DNA from: Deltaproteobacteria bacterium
Lineage (GTDB): Bacteria; Myxococcota_A; Polyangia; JAAYKL01
Length of the DNA stretch: 56,902 bases
Direction of reading: 5' to 3'
NCBI GenBank assembly: GCA_016935665.1
Contig: JAFGQN010000188.1
Coordinates: 1-56,902, forward strand
Shown: positions 45,328 to 55,064 of the stretch, in pieces
Layout of the letters: each line of letters starts with the position of its first letter
Numbering within the stretch: the stretch's first letter is position 1
Translations under genes and position numbers: made by a program
Notes under the pieces: generated by a model
Database searches by the model: none
Seen by the model: the letters and a program-made list of their open reading frames with translations, nothing else
What the model was told of the DNA's origin: nothing

Positions 45328-46451
45328 CCCGCCGAACATTCCAAAACAATGCGAAACTGGCAAAAATCAGAGAAGCGCTGGACACCGCCACCCACCGTTC
45401 TGATGCGAGTGATGCGTTCGCCAGACGACAATTGATCGCGCGCCTACGGTTATCCCGGCCACCCGCGAGACGCACGCAAACCTTCCGCGTTGCAGCGGTG
45501 GCTGGCGCATTGGCGCTTTTGACAACCGTTGCCGTTCTGATTTTTTTGAATTGGCAACGTGCAAAAACGACGTCCCCAACAAACGATCCGAACGTCGGTA
45601 TGAAGGACATTACAGTACATCTCGACGGTCTGGTGAATGTGTTGCCGCTGCATCGCCTCATTGCAATTCCCAAACAGACCGGCGCCAAATTTGTTATGGC
45701 CGATAGATCCACGCTGTGGGTCGACCAGTTCACCCGACTGCAATTTGAATCCACTGAGGGTGATTTACAAATGAATCAGGGGCGCCTGCTGGCCATGTTT
45801 AACAAGCGTTTGAGCCCCACTCGAATTCATACACCCAACGGTACCATCCGAATTGTGGGTACAGTTTTTTCAGTGTCGGTGACAACGGACGCAACAACTG
45901 TCCGGTTGTTTGAAGGCAAGATTGATATTGAAACCACTGGCGGCATCGTCAAGGTTGAACCATACACGTATGTCCAACTCAAAAATGGCAGCGTGCAAAA
46001 CCGGCGTACGTTGGATAAAAGTGACGTGCTTTCAGCACTGCTGATACCAGAGAAAACCTTTCACCTCACCGGGCCTAAAGTTCCTGAATTGCAACTGCCC
46101 AACGATGCGACCCCAATTGCAGAACCGACGAAAACCATCTTGAAAAAGAAACCCAAAAAAAACAGGCGTGACCAGGATTCCCCTGCCCCGTCTGCAGACA
46201 GTGGCGTTAATGGGTTATCCACGCAAGGCCATGTGTCGCCGCCGGCCGATGAAATGGAAATTGAACACCGCGCAGAGTCGGATGCCCTCCCCGCGCGAGA
46301 ATCGCTGCCCCCAGCGGAACAATTGCTGGAAGATGCCTGCAGCAATCTTAAAAAAGGTGACCACAACAGCGGAAAGGAAAAGATTCGCGATTATCTCAGG
46401 CAGCATCCGGACGATCGCTACTGGGAACACGTCCATTCGATCTTTGAATAA
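45324..46451 (+). CDS. FecR-domain protein (putative anti-sigma regulator)
   Basis: This 375-residue single-pass inner-membrane protein has a cytoplasmic N-terminus (~50 residues), a helix at ~52-73 (VAAVAGALALLTTVAVLIFL) and a periplasmic FecR domain (~95-210). The FecR domain includes ADRSTLWVDQFTRLQFES and TPNGTIRIVGTVFSV. The C-terminal half is Lys/Pro/Ser-rich and ends in a short helical segment. Coupling to the ECF sigma gene by ATGA overlap suggests it holds or activates that sigma factor. The cytoplasmic segment lacks an obvious zinc anti-sigma motif. Confidence 0.88.
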   Translation: MTRRTFQNNAKLAKIREALDTATHRSDASDAFARRQLIARLRLSRPPARRTQTFRVAAVAGALALLTTVAVLIFLNWQRAKTTSPTNDPNVGMKDITVHLDGLVNVLPLHRLIAIPKQTGAKFVMADRSTLWVDQFTRLQFESTEGDLQMNQGRLLAMFNKRLSPTRIHTPNGTIRIVGTVFSVSVTTDATTVRLFEGKIDIETTGGIVKVEPYTYVQLKNGSVQNRRTLDKSDVLSALLIPEKTFHLTGPKVPELQLPNDATPIAEPTKTILKKKPKKNRRDQDSPAPSADSGVNGLSTQGHVSPPADEMEIEHRAESDALPARESLPPAEQLLEDACSNLKKGDHNSGKEKIRDYLRQHPDDRYWEHVHSIFE

Positions 46452-46479
46452 ACCACATCAGATTTGCTGGCATTCCATA

Positions 46480-46504
46480 AAATACCCAAAGAAGTATTTT
46501 TTTT
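46480..46504 (+). terminator. Rho-independent-type terminator
   Basis: AAATAC and GTATTT form a 6-bp stem with an 8-base loop, followed directly by a run of T. It lies 30 bases after the FecR-like gene. The stem is AT-rich, so termination may be partial. Confidence 0.5.
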
Positions 46505-46567
46505 AAAACCTTTTGCCCCCCTGTTGCGACAAAGAAGGCAGAAACAGCAAAGCGAAAGGAAAATGCC

Positions 46568-46807
46568 ATGAAAACAATGCCAACCATTATTGCGATTCTG
46601 TTTAGCCTCTGCTTGTCCACTGTTGTCTTCGCACAGGAAAAAGAGGATGTCACCAAATACGATTTTGATGACGATGTGGTACAGGGAGACCTTTTGGTTC
46701 CGGAAGGAACCATTGTACCGGGGCGAAGCGGTGAAAGGTCGACAAGCCTCATCAAAGTCCGTGGACACTTTGTCCCTGAAATGTTGAAAAGCGTGGAACG
46801 CATCTAG
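46568..46807 (+). CDS. Small secreted protein (79 residues)
   Basis: A Sec signal peptide (MKTMPTIIAILFSLCLSTVVFA) is followed by an acidic stretch (YDFDDDVVQGDLLVPEGT) and a basic-amphipathic end (SLIKVRGHFVPEMLKSVERI). The FDDD...GDL...HFVPEMLKS pattern reminds me of short exported proteins in myxobacterial and related genomes, but I cannot name the family with certainty. AGGAAAATGCC precedes the ATG. It sits between the sigma/FecR pair and the DUF4349 genes. Confidence 0.72.
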   Translation: MKTMPTIIAILFSLCLSTVVFAQEKEDVTKYDFDDDVVQGDLLVPEGTIVPGRSGERSTSLIKVRGHFVPEMLKSVERI

Positions 46808-46991
46808 TCCACGTAAATGTCAGGATTCACTTTCGCCAGCCGTGTACCACACGTCATTGGATTTTTTTTAATGAGATGCCGGCCTTTGTTCCAAACAAAT
46901 TTCTGACCTAAAAATTTTTTTTGTGGAATTGGTCGCAATTGACGCTACATATGAACCAGGGAAAAACGCAATTATTTTTCGGGAGATAAAT

Positions 46992-48266
46992 ATGAAGAAT
47001 CACCTTACATGGATGCTCACCGCTTTGTTCGTCTGCGCCTGTGGCAGCGTAGGAATGCACAAAAATACGGCCACTGCGGATGAAGCATATGCGCCCCCCG
47101 GGGGCGATGCCGACGAAGGCTATGTCAGACAGGAGAGCATGGCGGCGGGATCGCCTGTATCCTATGATATGGAGGATGAATTGTCAGCGGAGTTGGAAGC
47201 CGCGCCAGAAGAGATGGCGCCGCAAGCACCCAAATCGGCCCCAATGGAGCGGTCCATGGAAAAAAATTTGAACGCGCCCAGCACGGAGAATCCCCCAAAA
47301 AAAGACTCCCCAAAAGACAGTCAGAGCGACGCTGAAATACCCGAGGGGCCGATGATTATTTATAACGGGTATCTCCACCTCCGGGTAAAACGGCTCATGG
47401 ATTCCCTCGACCGCATATCGGAAATGACGCGAAAACAGGGCGGCTATGTGGATTCCCTGACAGAGCGATCCATTGTTGTCCGCATTCCTGGGGATCGTTT
47501 CGAAGCGATGATCGCCGCATTTGCAAAACTGGGCGATGTGTTGGCCCGGGAAATATCCGCTGTGGAGGTTACCGAGCAATACACCGATTTGCAGTCCCGT
47601 CTGGCAGTGGCAGAAAAGACGCGAGAACGTTTGCTGCTGTTGCTCGAAAAGCTCACAGATTCAAGAGAACGCCTGCGTGTACTCGAAGAAATCAAACGTC
47701 TTTCCGAACAGATTGAATCCATCAAATCCACTCTTGCCACGTTGCAAAATCTGCTCAAGTATTTCACCATCACAATTGATTTGACCCCCATTCTTGAAGA
47801 CGGCGCCGCCATTTCGCACCAGTCGCCGTTTGCCTGGATTCGCGAACTGTCGCCCCATCGCACAACGCTGTTTGACGGCGGCGATAACATATCCCTGAAG
47901 CTGCCGGACGATTTCGTGCGCTTCAGCAAAGAAGACGATTATCGCGCTCAGTCCGCAGACACCACCATCATCAGGGGAGGCCTGGTTGCCAATGATCCGG
48001 TTGGCGACAACACGTACTGGGCCGACAGCATCATTTACGAAATGACCGGTCGCAGCGAATCTCTGGAAAAAAGGGGCGCCACCAAAAACATGACATGGCT
48101 GCTGTTTAAAAACGCAGAACTTCAGCCCAGATGGTACCTGACTGCGCTTCATGCAGATGCTGAGGATTTGTACGTTATTGAAGTTTTCTTCCCAAATGAA
48201 GATGCCTTCAACAGCCACGGTGATGCCATCTTGAAATCGCTGGAGACATTTGAGGTGAAAAAATGA
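46992..48266 (+). CDS. DUF4349-type lipoprotein
   Basis: About 424 residues. The start at ATG 46992 follows GGGAGATAAAT and opens a lipoprotein signal peptide with lipobox VCAC. A Pro/Glu/Ser-rich linker (~25-125) leads to the DUF4349 domain: YLHLRVKRLMDSLDRI, GGYVDSL, VRIPGDRFEAMI and a coiled coil (YTDLQSRLAVAEKTRERLLLLL). A ~120-residue C-terminal extension is unassigned. The next gene encodes a second DUF4349-like protein and overlaps by four bases. Confidence 0.85.
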   Translation: MKNHLTWMLTALFVCACGSVGMHKNTATADEAYAPPGGDADEGYVRQESMAAGSPVSYDMEDELSAELEAAPEEMAPQAPKSAPMERSMEKNLNAPSTENPPKKDSPKDSQSDAEIPEGPMIIYNGYLHLRVKRLMDSLDRISEMTRKQGGYVDSLTERSIVVRIPGDRFEAMIAAFAKLGDVLAREISAVEVTEQYTDLQSRLAVAEKTRERLLLLLEKLTDSRERLRVLEEIKRLSEQIESIKSTLATLQNLLKYFTITIDLTPILEDGAAISHQSPFAWIRELSPHRTTLFDGGDNISLKLPDDFVRFSKEDDYRAQSADTTIIRGGLVANDPVGDNTYWADSIIYEMTGRSESLEKRGATKNMTWLLFKNAELQPRWYLTALHADAEDLYVIEVFFPNEDAFNSHGDAILKSLETFEVKK

Positions 48267-48955
48267 AATGGATAATCGCTTCTTTCATTTATGTGGCATT
48301 CACTGTTATGTGTTCACCAATAATGGCGCAATCCGTTGAAACGATGGATGAAGTCCGAAAAAGTCCGGAACCATCGAAATCGACGTCGGCTGCTTCCATG
48401 GCAGCGGGTGACGCGGAGGCCACGAAAAACCGTCTCACTGCGGTGAAATCAATCATGGTGGTAAAGGTGGTAAACCCGGATGAAGCGCGTGTCTCCATTT
48501 TAAATCACGCCAAAAAAATTGGCGGTTATGCCACACATCTCAATGACTCATCGATTACGCTGAAGTTACCGCCCGAAAAACTGAATTCGGCGATACATAC
48601 ATTTGCCAAAGAAGGGATTGTTATTCATAAATCAATTGAGAGCGAAGATCTCGAAATGGAGATTGCTCAGCTTGAGGGGCGATTAACAAGCCAAATGGAG
48701 ATTCTCAAAAAGTTGCGCAGCTTTTTTGACGATTCCGATTTTGCCGCCACGCTGGACATTGAACGAAGCATGGGGCAACTGGTCAATGAAATTGAAAATG
48801 TAACAGGTCGCTTGCGTTATTTGCGGGAGAAAGCCGCCTGGTGTGTTGTGGAAGTTCATTTCCGATTCCGACAGCGGGAGCAGGTTCTGTACGTGGCCTC
48901 GCCTTTCGAATGGCTTAACGGCGCCAACCTGGACGCCTTTTTGGAGGAGTTCTAA
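48263..48955 (+). CDS. Short DUF4349-like exported protein
   Basis: About 230 residues. A signal peptide ends near MAQS. The folded part repeats the plan of the preceding protein: VVKVVNPDEARVSILNHAKKIGGYATHL, SSITLKLPPEKLNSAI and a long coiled coil (LEGRLTSQMEILKKLRSFF). There is no C-terminal transmembrane helix of the usual DUF4349 kind. The pair may form a hetero-oligomer in the envelope. Confidence 0.75.
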   Translation: MKWIIASFIYVAFTVMCSPIMAQSVETMDEVRKSPEPSKSTSAASMAAGDAEATKNRLTAVKSIMVVKVVNPDEARVSILNHAKKIGGYATHLNDSSITLKLPPEKLNSAIHTFAKEGIVIHKSIESEDLEMEIAQLEGRLTSQMEILKKLRSFFDDSDFAATLDIERSMGQLVNEIENVTGRLRYLREKAAWCVVEVHFRFRQREQVLYVASPFEWLNGANLDAFLEEF

Positions 48956-48957
48956 TC

Positions 48958-49446
48958 ATGCAATATCTGAATCGATTACGCCGGATATTTTGCTGTCATA
49001 GCTGTATCGGATTACTTTTTCTCGCGACATTGGCTGGTTGCAGCACGGTGCCATACACATTTGAGTCCCCCAGCCAGTTTAAGCGATTTGATAACAAACG
49101 CGAATTTAAATACATCACCGCCGATGGTGTAATGCTTAAGGCCAGAGAAGTCGACAATTATCCCAAAGCAGCGCTTTCCTTTTGGAAGGATGCAGCCCAA
49201 ACCCATCTGGAAAAAGTGGGCTACACGCTCACCGATACGGTCTGTTTTAAAACGCAAAAGGGGTTGCATGGATGCACGTTGACGTTTGCGCTGCCCCATG
49301 GCGCCGAGGACTGGATTTTTCAGGAAACCATCTTCGTTGTAAACGAACGTCTGGTATTGGTGGAAGCAGCGGGCGAATTTGGAAAATTCAAAGCCATCGA
49401 GGCAGACCTGCAAAAAGCGCTAAAAACGTTTTCTCCCAATCTGTAG
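48958..49446 (+). CDS. Small lipoprotein of unknown function
   Basis: This 162-residue protein has a signal peptide with lipobox LAGC. The mature part is a mixed alpha/beta domain with a Cys pair (VCFKTQKGLHGC). It starts 2 bases after the previous stop with GAGGAG ahead, so it belongs to the sigma/FecR/DUF4349 operon. No family is recognised. Confidence 0.75.
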   Translation: MQYLNRLRRIFCCHSCIGLLFLATLAGCSTVPYTFESPSQFKRFDNKREFKYITADGVMLKAREVDNYPKAALSFWKDAAQTHLEKVGYTLTDTVCFKTQKGLHGCTLTFALPHGAEDWIFQETIFVVNERLVLVEAAGEFGKFKAIEADLQKALKTFSPNL

Positions 49447-49533
49447 TCACAATCCCATCTAAACTTTGCACGATTGAACTAAAAAGGTGTATACAAGTAT
49501 TGGTATGCGCCCAAACGGTACAAGCGCAAGCGA

Positions 49534-49962
49534 ATGAAGCCCATGGATCAAAGTAGAAAAAAGACAATTAAAACAATAATTACAATTCTGGTAATCGTTG
49601 GCGCCATTGCCTGGCTCGCAGCGTCCAGTTTTGAAGAAAGCATGATTTATTATAAAACTGTAGAGGAAACACTGGCAGAGCGTTCGGAGTTTGAAAAGAC
49701 GCCCGTGCGCGTGAATGGATTACTGGTGCCCAAATCCATATTGCAAAAGCCAGGCACGGATCAGTTTCGGTTTCAACTTGAAAAAAATGACGTTGTACTT
49801 GAAATTGAGTATGCCGGAATCCTACCCGACACCATGCGAGAGGGCAAGGAACTGGTGGTGGAAGGAACACTGATTCCCGGCAAAAACACATTGAATGCCA
49901 CTGAAATTCTCACCAAATGTCCATCCAAATACGAAAAAGAAGCCAAAAGCAAAAACCGGTAA
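49534..49962 (+). CDS. ccmE: Cytochrome c maturation protein CcmE, CxxxY variant
   Basis: About 142 residues. CcmE is the membrane-anchored periplasmic heme chaperone of System I cytochrome c maturation. It has one helix (~11-30), then an OB-fold barrel with VRVNGLLVPKSI and the terminal motif GTLIPGKNTLNATEILTKC. The heme-binding His of the classical HxxxY motif is replaced by Cys129, giving C129-PSK-Y133. A Cys form is known in some Desulfovibrio-type and archaeal CcmE. No other ccm gene is adjacent, so the rest of the system must lie elsewhere. Confidence 0.88.
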   Translation: MKPMDQSRKKTIKTIITILVIVGAIAWLAASSFEESMIYYKTVEETLAERSEFEKTPVRVNGLLVPKSILQKPGTDQFRFQLEKNDVVLEIEYAGILPDTMREGKELVVEGTLIPGKNTLNATEILTKCPSKYEKEAKSKNR

Positions 49963-50065
49963 CTTTTCCTTTAAAAGCGCATTGACTTCCACCAGGGGGC
50001 GATCAATACTCTGCTGCCCGAATAGGTTGCCTGCAACAATGACCCCTTTGGGAAAGGTCTGCATT

Positions 50066-50578
50066 ATGAAATTATTTTCAGGAAAAGTTGATATTATTGC
50101 AGCGGAGATTACACAACGTCTCCTTAGCGCCGAATCCATTGAGACGGACAGTCCCAACGAAGTGGAGCTGGACATTGCTTCTGTTTTAAAAGAGTACATA
50201 CGGCGGGATCGGAAACTAACTGATGCAGCCAAAGACATTTGCGAACGTCAGGGACTTCCCTATAATTCATTTCCCAAACTGAAACGTCAGCTGGCAAAAA
50301 AAGAGAATTTTGGCATCGGCGACGACGCGATGGATTATATCATGGATCAGGTTATCGGTGTTTTTATGCACAGCCAGTTTGTGGAAGAGATATTCGCACC
50401 GGACAATGAATTGAAATTGGTGATGCGGGAAGTTCTCCGCAAACATACTGAAATCGAAGATGATATCGATGAAGAAGCACGCCGTAAAATTCGAAATCTT
50501 CAGGAAGGCACCAATGAATGGGAAATTGAATACAAGCGTGCCATGGACCAGGTTAAAAAGCGCAGAAAACTATCCTGA
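50066..50578 (+). CDS. DUF507 family protein
   Basis: About 170 residues. The start MKLFSGKVDIIAAEITQRL and the DIASVLKEYIRRDRKLTDAAKD stretch are characteristic of the DUF507 family of deltaproteobacteria and relatives. The length is normal and it is largely helical and acidic, with no membrane segment. ATG 50066 is chosen because the in-frame extension from 49895 overlaps ccmE. Function is unknown. Confidence 0.88.
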   Translation: MKLFSGKVDIIAAEITQRLLSAESIETDSPNEVELDIASVLKEYIRRDRKLTDAAKDICERQGLPYNSFPKLKRQLAKKENFGIGDDAMDYIMDQVIGVFMHSQFVEEIFAPDNELKLVMREVLRKHTEIEDDIDEEARRKIRNLQEGTNEWEIEYKRAMDQVKKRRKLS

Positions 50579-50659
50579 AACATCCATCGTCCTTCCTGGC
50601 AACCATTCATTCTCCATTTCCAGTGACCTTGTATCATTCATCCGTTGTATCCGAGACAT

Positions 50660-53600
50660 TCACGGTGAAGACGTTGGCGCTTCACAGCGGGTCGCTGGTG
50701 CGAAATCCCTGTAATTACGATTGGTGTCGATTCCTGCGCCAATTCGGTGATAACAAAGAGCCGACACATTATTCATTGGGGCCCCTTCTTTGGATGTATC
50801 TGTAATAGAAGCCCCCCCCGTGTCAACGCTCTGTATCGTGGGTTTATACTCGCCGCCCACCTGCAGAATATCGGTCGCGCCAGAGCTACAGGAGAAAACA
50901 AGCTTAAAATCATCTCCAACGCTCACTGGAAATTCATTATCCGCACCGGTCGGTATCGTAACAAAAGGTGCATCGCCTGACGCTACAAAAACCCGCCCAT
51001 CATCCGGCACCACAAATCCATCACGAAATGTCTCTATCCACGGTTCATGAATTTCGGTGTCGCTGGGATTGGGATCCACGGTTTCAAGAACACATCCCCC
51101 CGCGTCTGTACCCGGTTCCATCTGCAACTCCACAAACTTGTATATGCCATTCCCCTCCTCCAGACTGACCCGCTGAATAACTGACGCAGGACGAACATTA
51201 ACGGTATAAAAACCTACCGTCCCCAGATGTGATCGCAATCGAATCTCCCTGTTGGCCACATCGTTGGCATCCAGATAAACCAGAGGATCCACCGAACCTT
51301 CCGGGGAATCATCATACTCAATACAGTCGTTGTTTTCATCGCAAATAGCAAATGCCATATCGGGTGTATTTACAACGTCCCCATTGAGAGAACGGGCGGA
51401 GACTTTGACAGCGACCCGACAATTTGCCGATGCATCTGGCAGGGTAAACGATTCTTCATCAAAAGCGGTAGAAATTCTCCCCAACCTCAACCAGGGATGG
51501 AGGCACAAATCAGTGCCCTCGATGGCCTCTTTTTCTGTGGCAACATTGATTACAGAGACCTTGTACGGATCGGGCGAATTCCCCCACATTCGAAAAATAT
51601 CATCAAATGCGCCCAGCAGTACTCCGTTGTCCGGCATCAGTCCGATATTGGGCTCCGATTCGTCCCCAGTGGAGTACAGGATTGATACGGGTATACTCGT
51701 ATACGTTGGGCATCTTGTTTTTTCGGGACCGGGATCCACACAGCTGCCGCGAATCTGAACAAGAGATGCCAATTTTGTGTCCGCTGTCGCAAAGGCATCC
51801 GCATTCAAACTGTTGTTCCCATCGCCATCTTCGGAATCATCCGTTGTCTGAATCTGGTTTTTAGTCGCAAACGTACCGAGCAGAAACATGGGGCCACCAT
51901 GACTGTTTGTGTACGAGTCATCTTCAACCGCGTTGAGTAACGGCGCCAGGCCTTCAGGGTTTTTGAGCGGGAGAGCATCCGGGTCAATTTGCCAATATCC
52001 AATCAACGCGCCTTCACTGGCGGAGATACCAAGGCGCAATTCAGTTGCGGTCCGAAAATACGAGAAATCCGCGCTCAACTGCGCCGAATCGCCGGCTTCA
52101 ATTGGGAAATTGTCGATACGCGCAAACACCTCTTTATTCGCGGCGCGAATCTGCGATACCAAACGACCCAGCACCGGACCGTTCGTTGCGCCGGCCAACA
52201 CCTCCGGCATGGCAATGGTCAACCCCGATACATTATGTGCACCGGGAGCCACATTCACGCTGTTCAGCTGCACTGTCAAAGAGTCATCCTCCTCGCCGTC
52301 GCTGTTCTTTGACACAATTTTTAAGGGGATAACAAACTGATCGCCCCTTGTGGCGACCAACACACCAATCCAACCCCCAGGCCCAGTCTCGTCGAGGCTG
52401 AAAACGATAGTCAGATAATAGTTTTGTTCTTCATACAACGTGTAGTACCGCTCAATGGAAATGCCAATCCCATTAAACACAGACATGGCAAATGGTTTGT
52501 TATGAAACGCCTCACCCACCAGAATCCGAATTTTTCCCTGACCGGCGCTGCGATAAATTTCGCGTTTGTCCTCCGGCAACGAGAATACCGGCTGCGGTAG
52601 CTCCCCCCGAACATTCACAGCCGCTTTACGAACGGAGATGCTGCCGCCTGTGTCGTCAACGTCTGTCACATAAAACGTTTTTAGTCCTGCTTTTGCCGTG
52701 GGAGAAATGCGCAACGACAACCTCAGTCTGTTCTCATCTTCAACGGCAACACTTTCAATCCGAATCGCAGGATCTGAAACAGCAATCTGCGTATCCGCAT
52801 CCACCGTAAATCCCTCTGAAAACAAAATGATTTCCAAAGTGGGGCTCTCCAGCCAAATCACATTGGGCGATGCCGACACCACATAATCGGTCTGGTCGCC
52901 CTTTTTGACACTGAACCAGATACTGCTGTCCACTAAAGAACCTTTCTCAATATTCATCAGAGTCGGTCCGGTTGGCGCATCGTCCAGTACGCGGCATTCA
53001 TTTATCGTTATTCCCTCATATCCAGATGTTCCATCAAACGGTTCCATGGTTGAAGCTGGCTTGGATACGGCTCCAAGCCCTTTTAGGGAAATGCCATTTC
53101 TTGAAGAGACTTTTATCTGACCCTCGCTGACGCCATTTTTAAATGAGCCGGATTGTCGGTACACATTTCGCGTCAGGGCGGAATCCCCCTGCTTGACTGT
53201 CATCGAATCACTGGAGTTCAGGTACGAGCCCCAACGCATCATCGCATTCCCCTGAATATGGCGTACCAGCAAGTGACCGCGCACCTCGCGATTGCCGGAT
53301 GTGAACTGCAGCTCCACATTATCTATATTATTATTTTCCCCGGGATATATCCATAACGCCCAATGGTCGTCCCCGAGGGGCTGGTAGTCCAACACATCCG
53401 CACCTGTGGTAAGGGATTTGATTGTCCAGGTATCGTCCACTGTGTCACCAATGAGATTTGCGATAACGAGCTGGGTGGGGCAGCCATCTGGCACGGATTC
53501 CGAATTCACATCCAGTACACAGTCGTTTATCATCGCTGGACGAAAGCGAATAACGGAATCCGAATAATCAGAGGGCGTTATATTGATGGCGGCATAGGTG

Positions 53601-54631
53601 AGCGTATCCACTCTTCGTGTTTGAATTTTAATGGCTGCAGGACCTAACATGGCACTGTTATCCACCGTTAAATGGCAGGTCACCTGCTCTGCGTTATCCG
53701 ACATATCCGGGCACGAAATTTGAACGCCGGGGTTTTCCGGCACAGAGACTGAAAGCCATGGCGATTCGGTGTCCACCTCATCCGGTTCCGGACGAAACTG
53801 AATGTTCTTTTCAGCTTTCAGTGTCACATCAAATTCATGTTTAGCCTCACCCGCCAGCGGCTTTTTAAACTGAAACGGCGTCATGGTCACTGTGGCGCGA
53901 ACATCAGGCCTGATCTCCAGCTTTTGTCTGTAAACTTCGGAACCAAACACGAAAACAGTGTTCACTTCATCGGTTTTTTTTCCAATTTCGAGTGCCAAAT
54001 CGCCCACGGAAAGAGTGGCAACCGCATCTTTCGGATCCCAGCTCTTATAGTGCATATGATCGTTATTCTCAAACATGACACTGGTGGGACCAGTGGTCGG
54101 AATTTTGATTTTCCCATCCGACACGAGTTTGACGCTCACTCTTGCGTTCGGCGATGCTGCATTCACAAAACCTGGTTCAAACTTCAGTTCATACTTTTCA
54201 GCGCGCCTTTTAATCGAAAAGTCTGCCGATATAATGTGCCTGGAATCGCATGAAAATTGCAGCGCCAGCGCCCCCGCCGGCGCGTCGCCGCCAATTTGGA
54301 AGCGCAGCGTCATTTGCGACGCAGTCACCTGCTTTATACCGGATATGTATATTTTTTTTGCGGAAACAGGCTCATTATCACTGAAAAAGCTAAACCGGGA
54401 GGCAACCTTCTGCACAGGCTCCCTATCCCATCCCACCAGCGAAGCACATTGGTGAAACCCGGCACCGACTGAAACAAACTCCACAGCAATCTCAGAATTC
54501 TGATAACCGGAAGATGGAAAAAGTCCCCCTGCCGACTCCAATTGCGTATCGTTTGCAGGAGAACATGCAAACATTCCGAGTGCAATCAGCACACAAATAT
54601 GCCATGTTCTCAAAGCTCTACTTGCAAGCAT
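50660..54631 (-). CDS. Giant secreted lipoprotein, Ig/IPT-like repeats
   Basis: This 1323-residue protein has a lipoprotein signal with lipobox GMFAC. The mature region is beta-rich throughout, with recurring strands such as IQIRETLRF-type and LSLRISPTAKAGLKTFYVTDVDD. These suggest about ten Ig/IPT-like units, which fits a surface stalk or adhesin. No catalytic motif is visible. The C-terminus contains several Cys and ends without a transmembrane tail. An inverted repeat CTCCTC-GGG-GAGGAG lies just upstream of its AGGA ribosome site (54648-54662). It converges on the DUF507 gene. Confidence 0.82.
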   Translation of the reverse strand: MLASRALRTWHICVLIALGMFACSPANDTQLESAGGLFPSSGYQNSEIAVEFVSVGAGFHQCASLVGWDREPVQKVASRFSFFSDNEPVSAKKIYISGIKQVTASQMTLRFQIGGDAPAGALALQFSCDSRHIISADFSIKRRAEKYELKFEPGFVNAASPNARVSVKLVSDGKIKIPTTGPTSVMFENNDHMHYKSWDPKDAVATLSVGDLALEIGKKTDEVNTVFVFGSEVYRQKLEIRPDVRATVTMTPFQFKKPLAGEAKHEFDVTLKAEKNIQFRPEPDEVDTESPWLSVSVPENPGVQISCPDMSDNAEQVTCHLTVDNSAMLGPAAIKIQTRRVDTLTYAAINITPSDYSDSVIRFRPAMINDCVLDVNSESVPDGCPTQLVIANLIGDTVDDTWTIKSLTTGADVLDYQPLGDDHWALWIYPGENNNIDNVELQFTSGNREVRGHLLVRHIQGNAMMRWGSYLNSSDSMTVKQGDSALTRNVYRQSGSFKNGVSEGQIKVSSRNGISLKGLGAVSKPASTMEPFDGTSGYEGITINECRVLDDAPTGPTLMNIEKGSLVDSSIWFSVKKGDQTDYVVSASPNVIWLESPTLEIILFSEGFTVDADTQIAVSDPAIRIESVAVEDENRLRLSLRISPTAKAGLKTFYVTDVDDTGGSISVRKAAVNVRGELPQPVFSLPEDKREIYRSAGQGKIRILVGEAFHNKPFAMSVFNGIGISIERYYTLYEEQNYYLTIVFSLDETGPGGWIGVLVATRGDQFVIPLKIVSKNSDGEEDDSLTVQLNSVNVAPGAHNVSGLTIAMPEVLAGATNGPVLGRLVSQIRAANKEVFARIDNFPIEAGDSAQLSADFSYFRTATELRLGISASEGALIGYWQIDPDALPLKNPEGLAPLLNAVEDDSYTNSHGGPMFLLGTFATKNQIQTTDDSEDGDGNNSLNADAFATADTKLASLVQIRGSCVDPGPEKTRCPTYTSIPVSILYSTGDESEPNIGLMPDNGVLLGAFDDIFRMWGNSPDPYKVSVINVATEKEAIEGTDLCLHPWLRLGRISTAFDEESFTLPDASANCRVAVKVSARSLNGDVVNTPDMAFAICDENNDCIEYDDSPEGSVDPLVYLDANDVANREIRLRSHLGTVGFYTVNVRPASVIQRVSLEEGNGIYKFVELQMEPGTDAGGCVLETVDPNPSDTEIHEPWIETFRDGFVVPDDGRVFVASGDAPFVTIPTGADNEFPVSVGDDFKLVFSCSSGATDILQVGGEYKPTIQSVDTGGASITDTSKEGAPMNNVSALCYHRIGAGIDTNRNYRDFAPATRCEAPTSSP

Positions 54632-54647
54632 AAAATATCCTGTTATT

Positions 54648-54662
54648 CTCCTCCCCGAGGAG
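54648..54662. repeat. Small inverted repeat ahead of the 1323-residue lipoprotein gene
   Basis: CTCCTC and GAGGAG flank a 3-base loop in the leader of the minus-strand gene, about 16 bases before its ATG. It could be a weak mRNA hairpin near the ribosome site or an operator. Confidence 0.35.
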
Positions 54663-54731
54663 AAACGTAGTCAGCCGGACCCGAAAAAGACCGGTTTGAC
54701 TTATTCTAACATTAATATCAAGGGGTTGTTA

Positions 54732-55037
54732 ATGTACATTCCAAAAATAGAAGAACGTCACCACTTTTGTTTCAAGTGTGGACAGGAAATTGATTTTGAT
54801 CGGATTAAAATGGCACGCACCGATACCTGCCCGCACTGCGCCCATGATTTGCATTGCTGCAGGAACTGTGAATACTGGGATCCAGGGTATCACAATCAAT
54901 GTCGAGAACGCATTACCGAATATATATCCGATCGCGAATCCGCCAATTACTGCAGCCATTTTACATTTAAAAACGGTAAACACGAAGGCTCAGACGCAAG
55001 TGACGCGAAAGCTAAATTGGACGCGCTTTTCAAATAA
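54732..55037 (+). CDS. Zinc-ribbon protein (101 residues)
   Basis: It has four CxxC or near-CxxC pairs (CFKCG, CPHCAHD, CRNCEYW) plus further Cys (QCRERI, YCSHF). The pattern suggests two zinc-binding knuckles. A charged end follows. AAGGGG precedes ATG 54732. Small zinc-ribbon proteins of this kind occur in myxobacterial genomes, and the role is unknown. It immediately precedes the YicC/gmk genes. Confidence 0.8.
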   Translation: MYIPKIEERHHFCFKCGQEIDFDRIKMARTDTCPHCAHDLHCCRNCEYWDPGYHNQCRERITEYISDRESANYCSHFTFKNGKHEGSDASDAKAKLDALFK

Positions 55038-55064
55038 CAGCTCGATTATAGGACACTGACAAAT

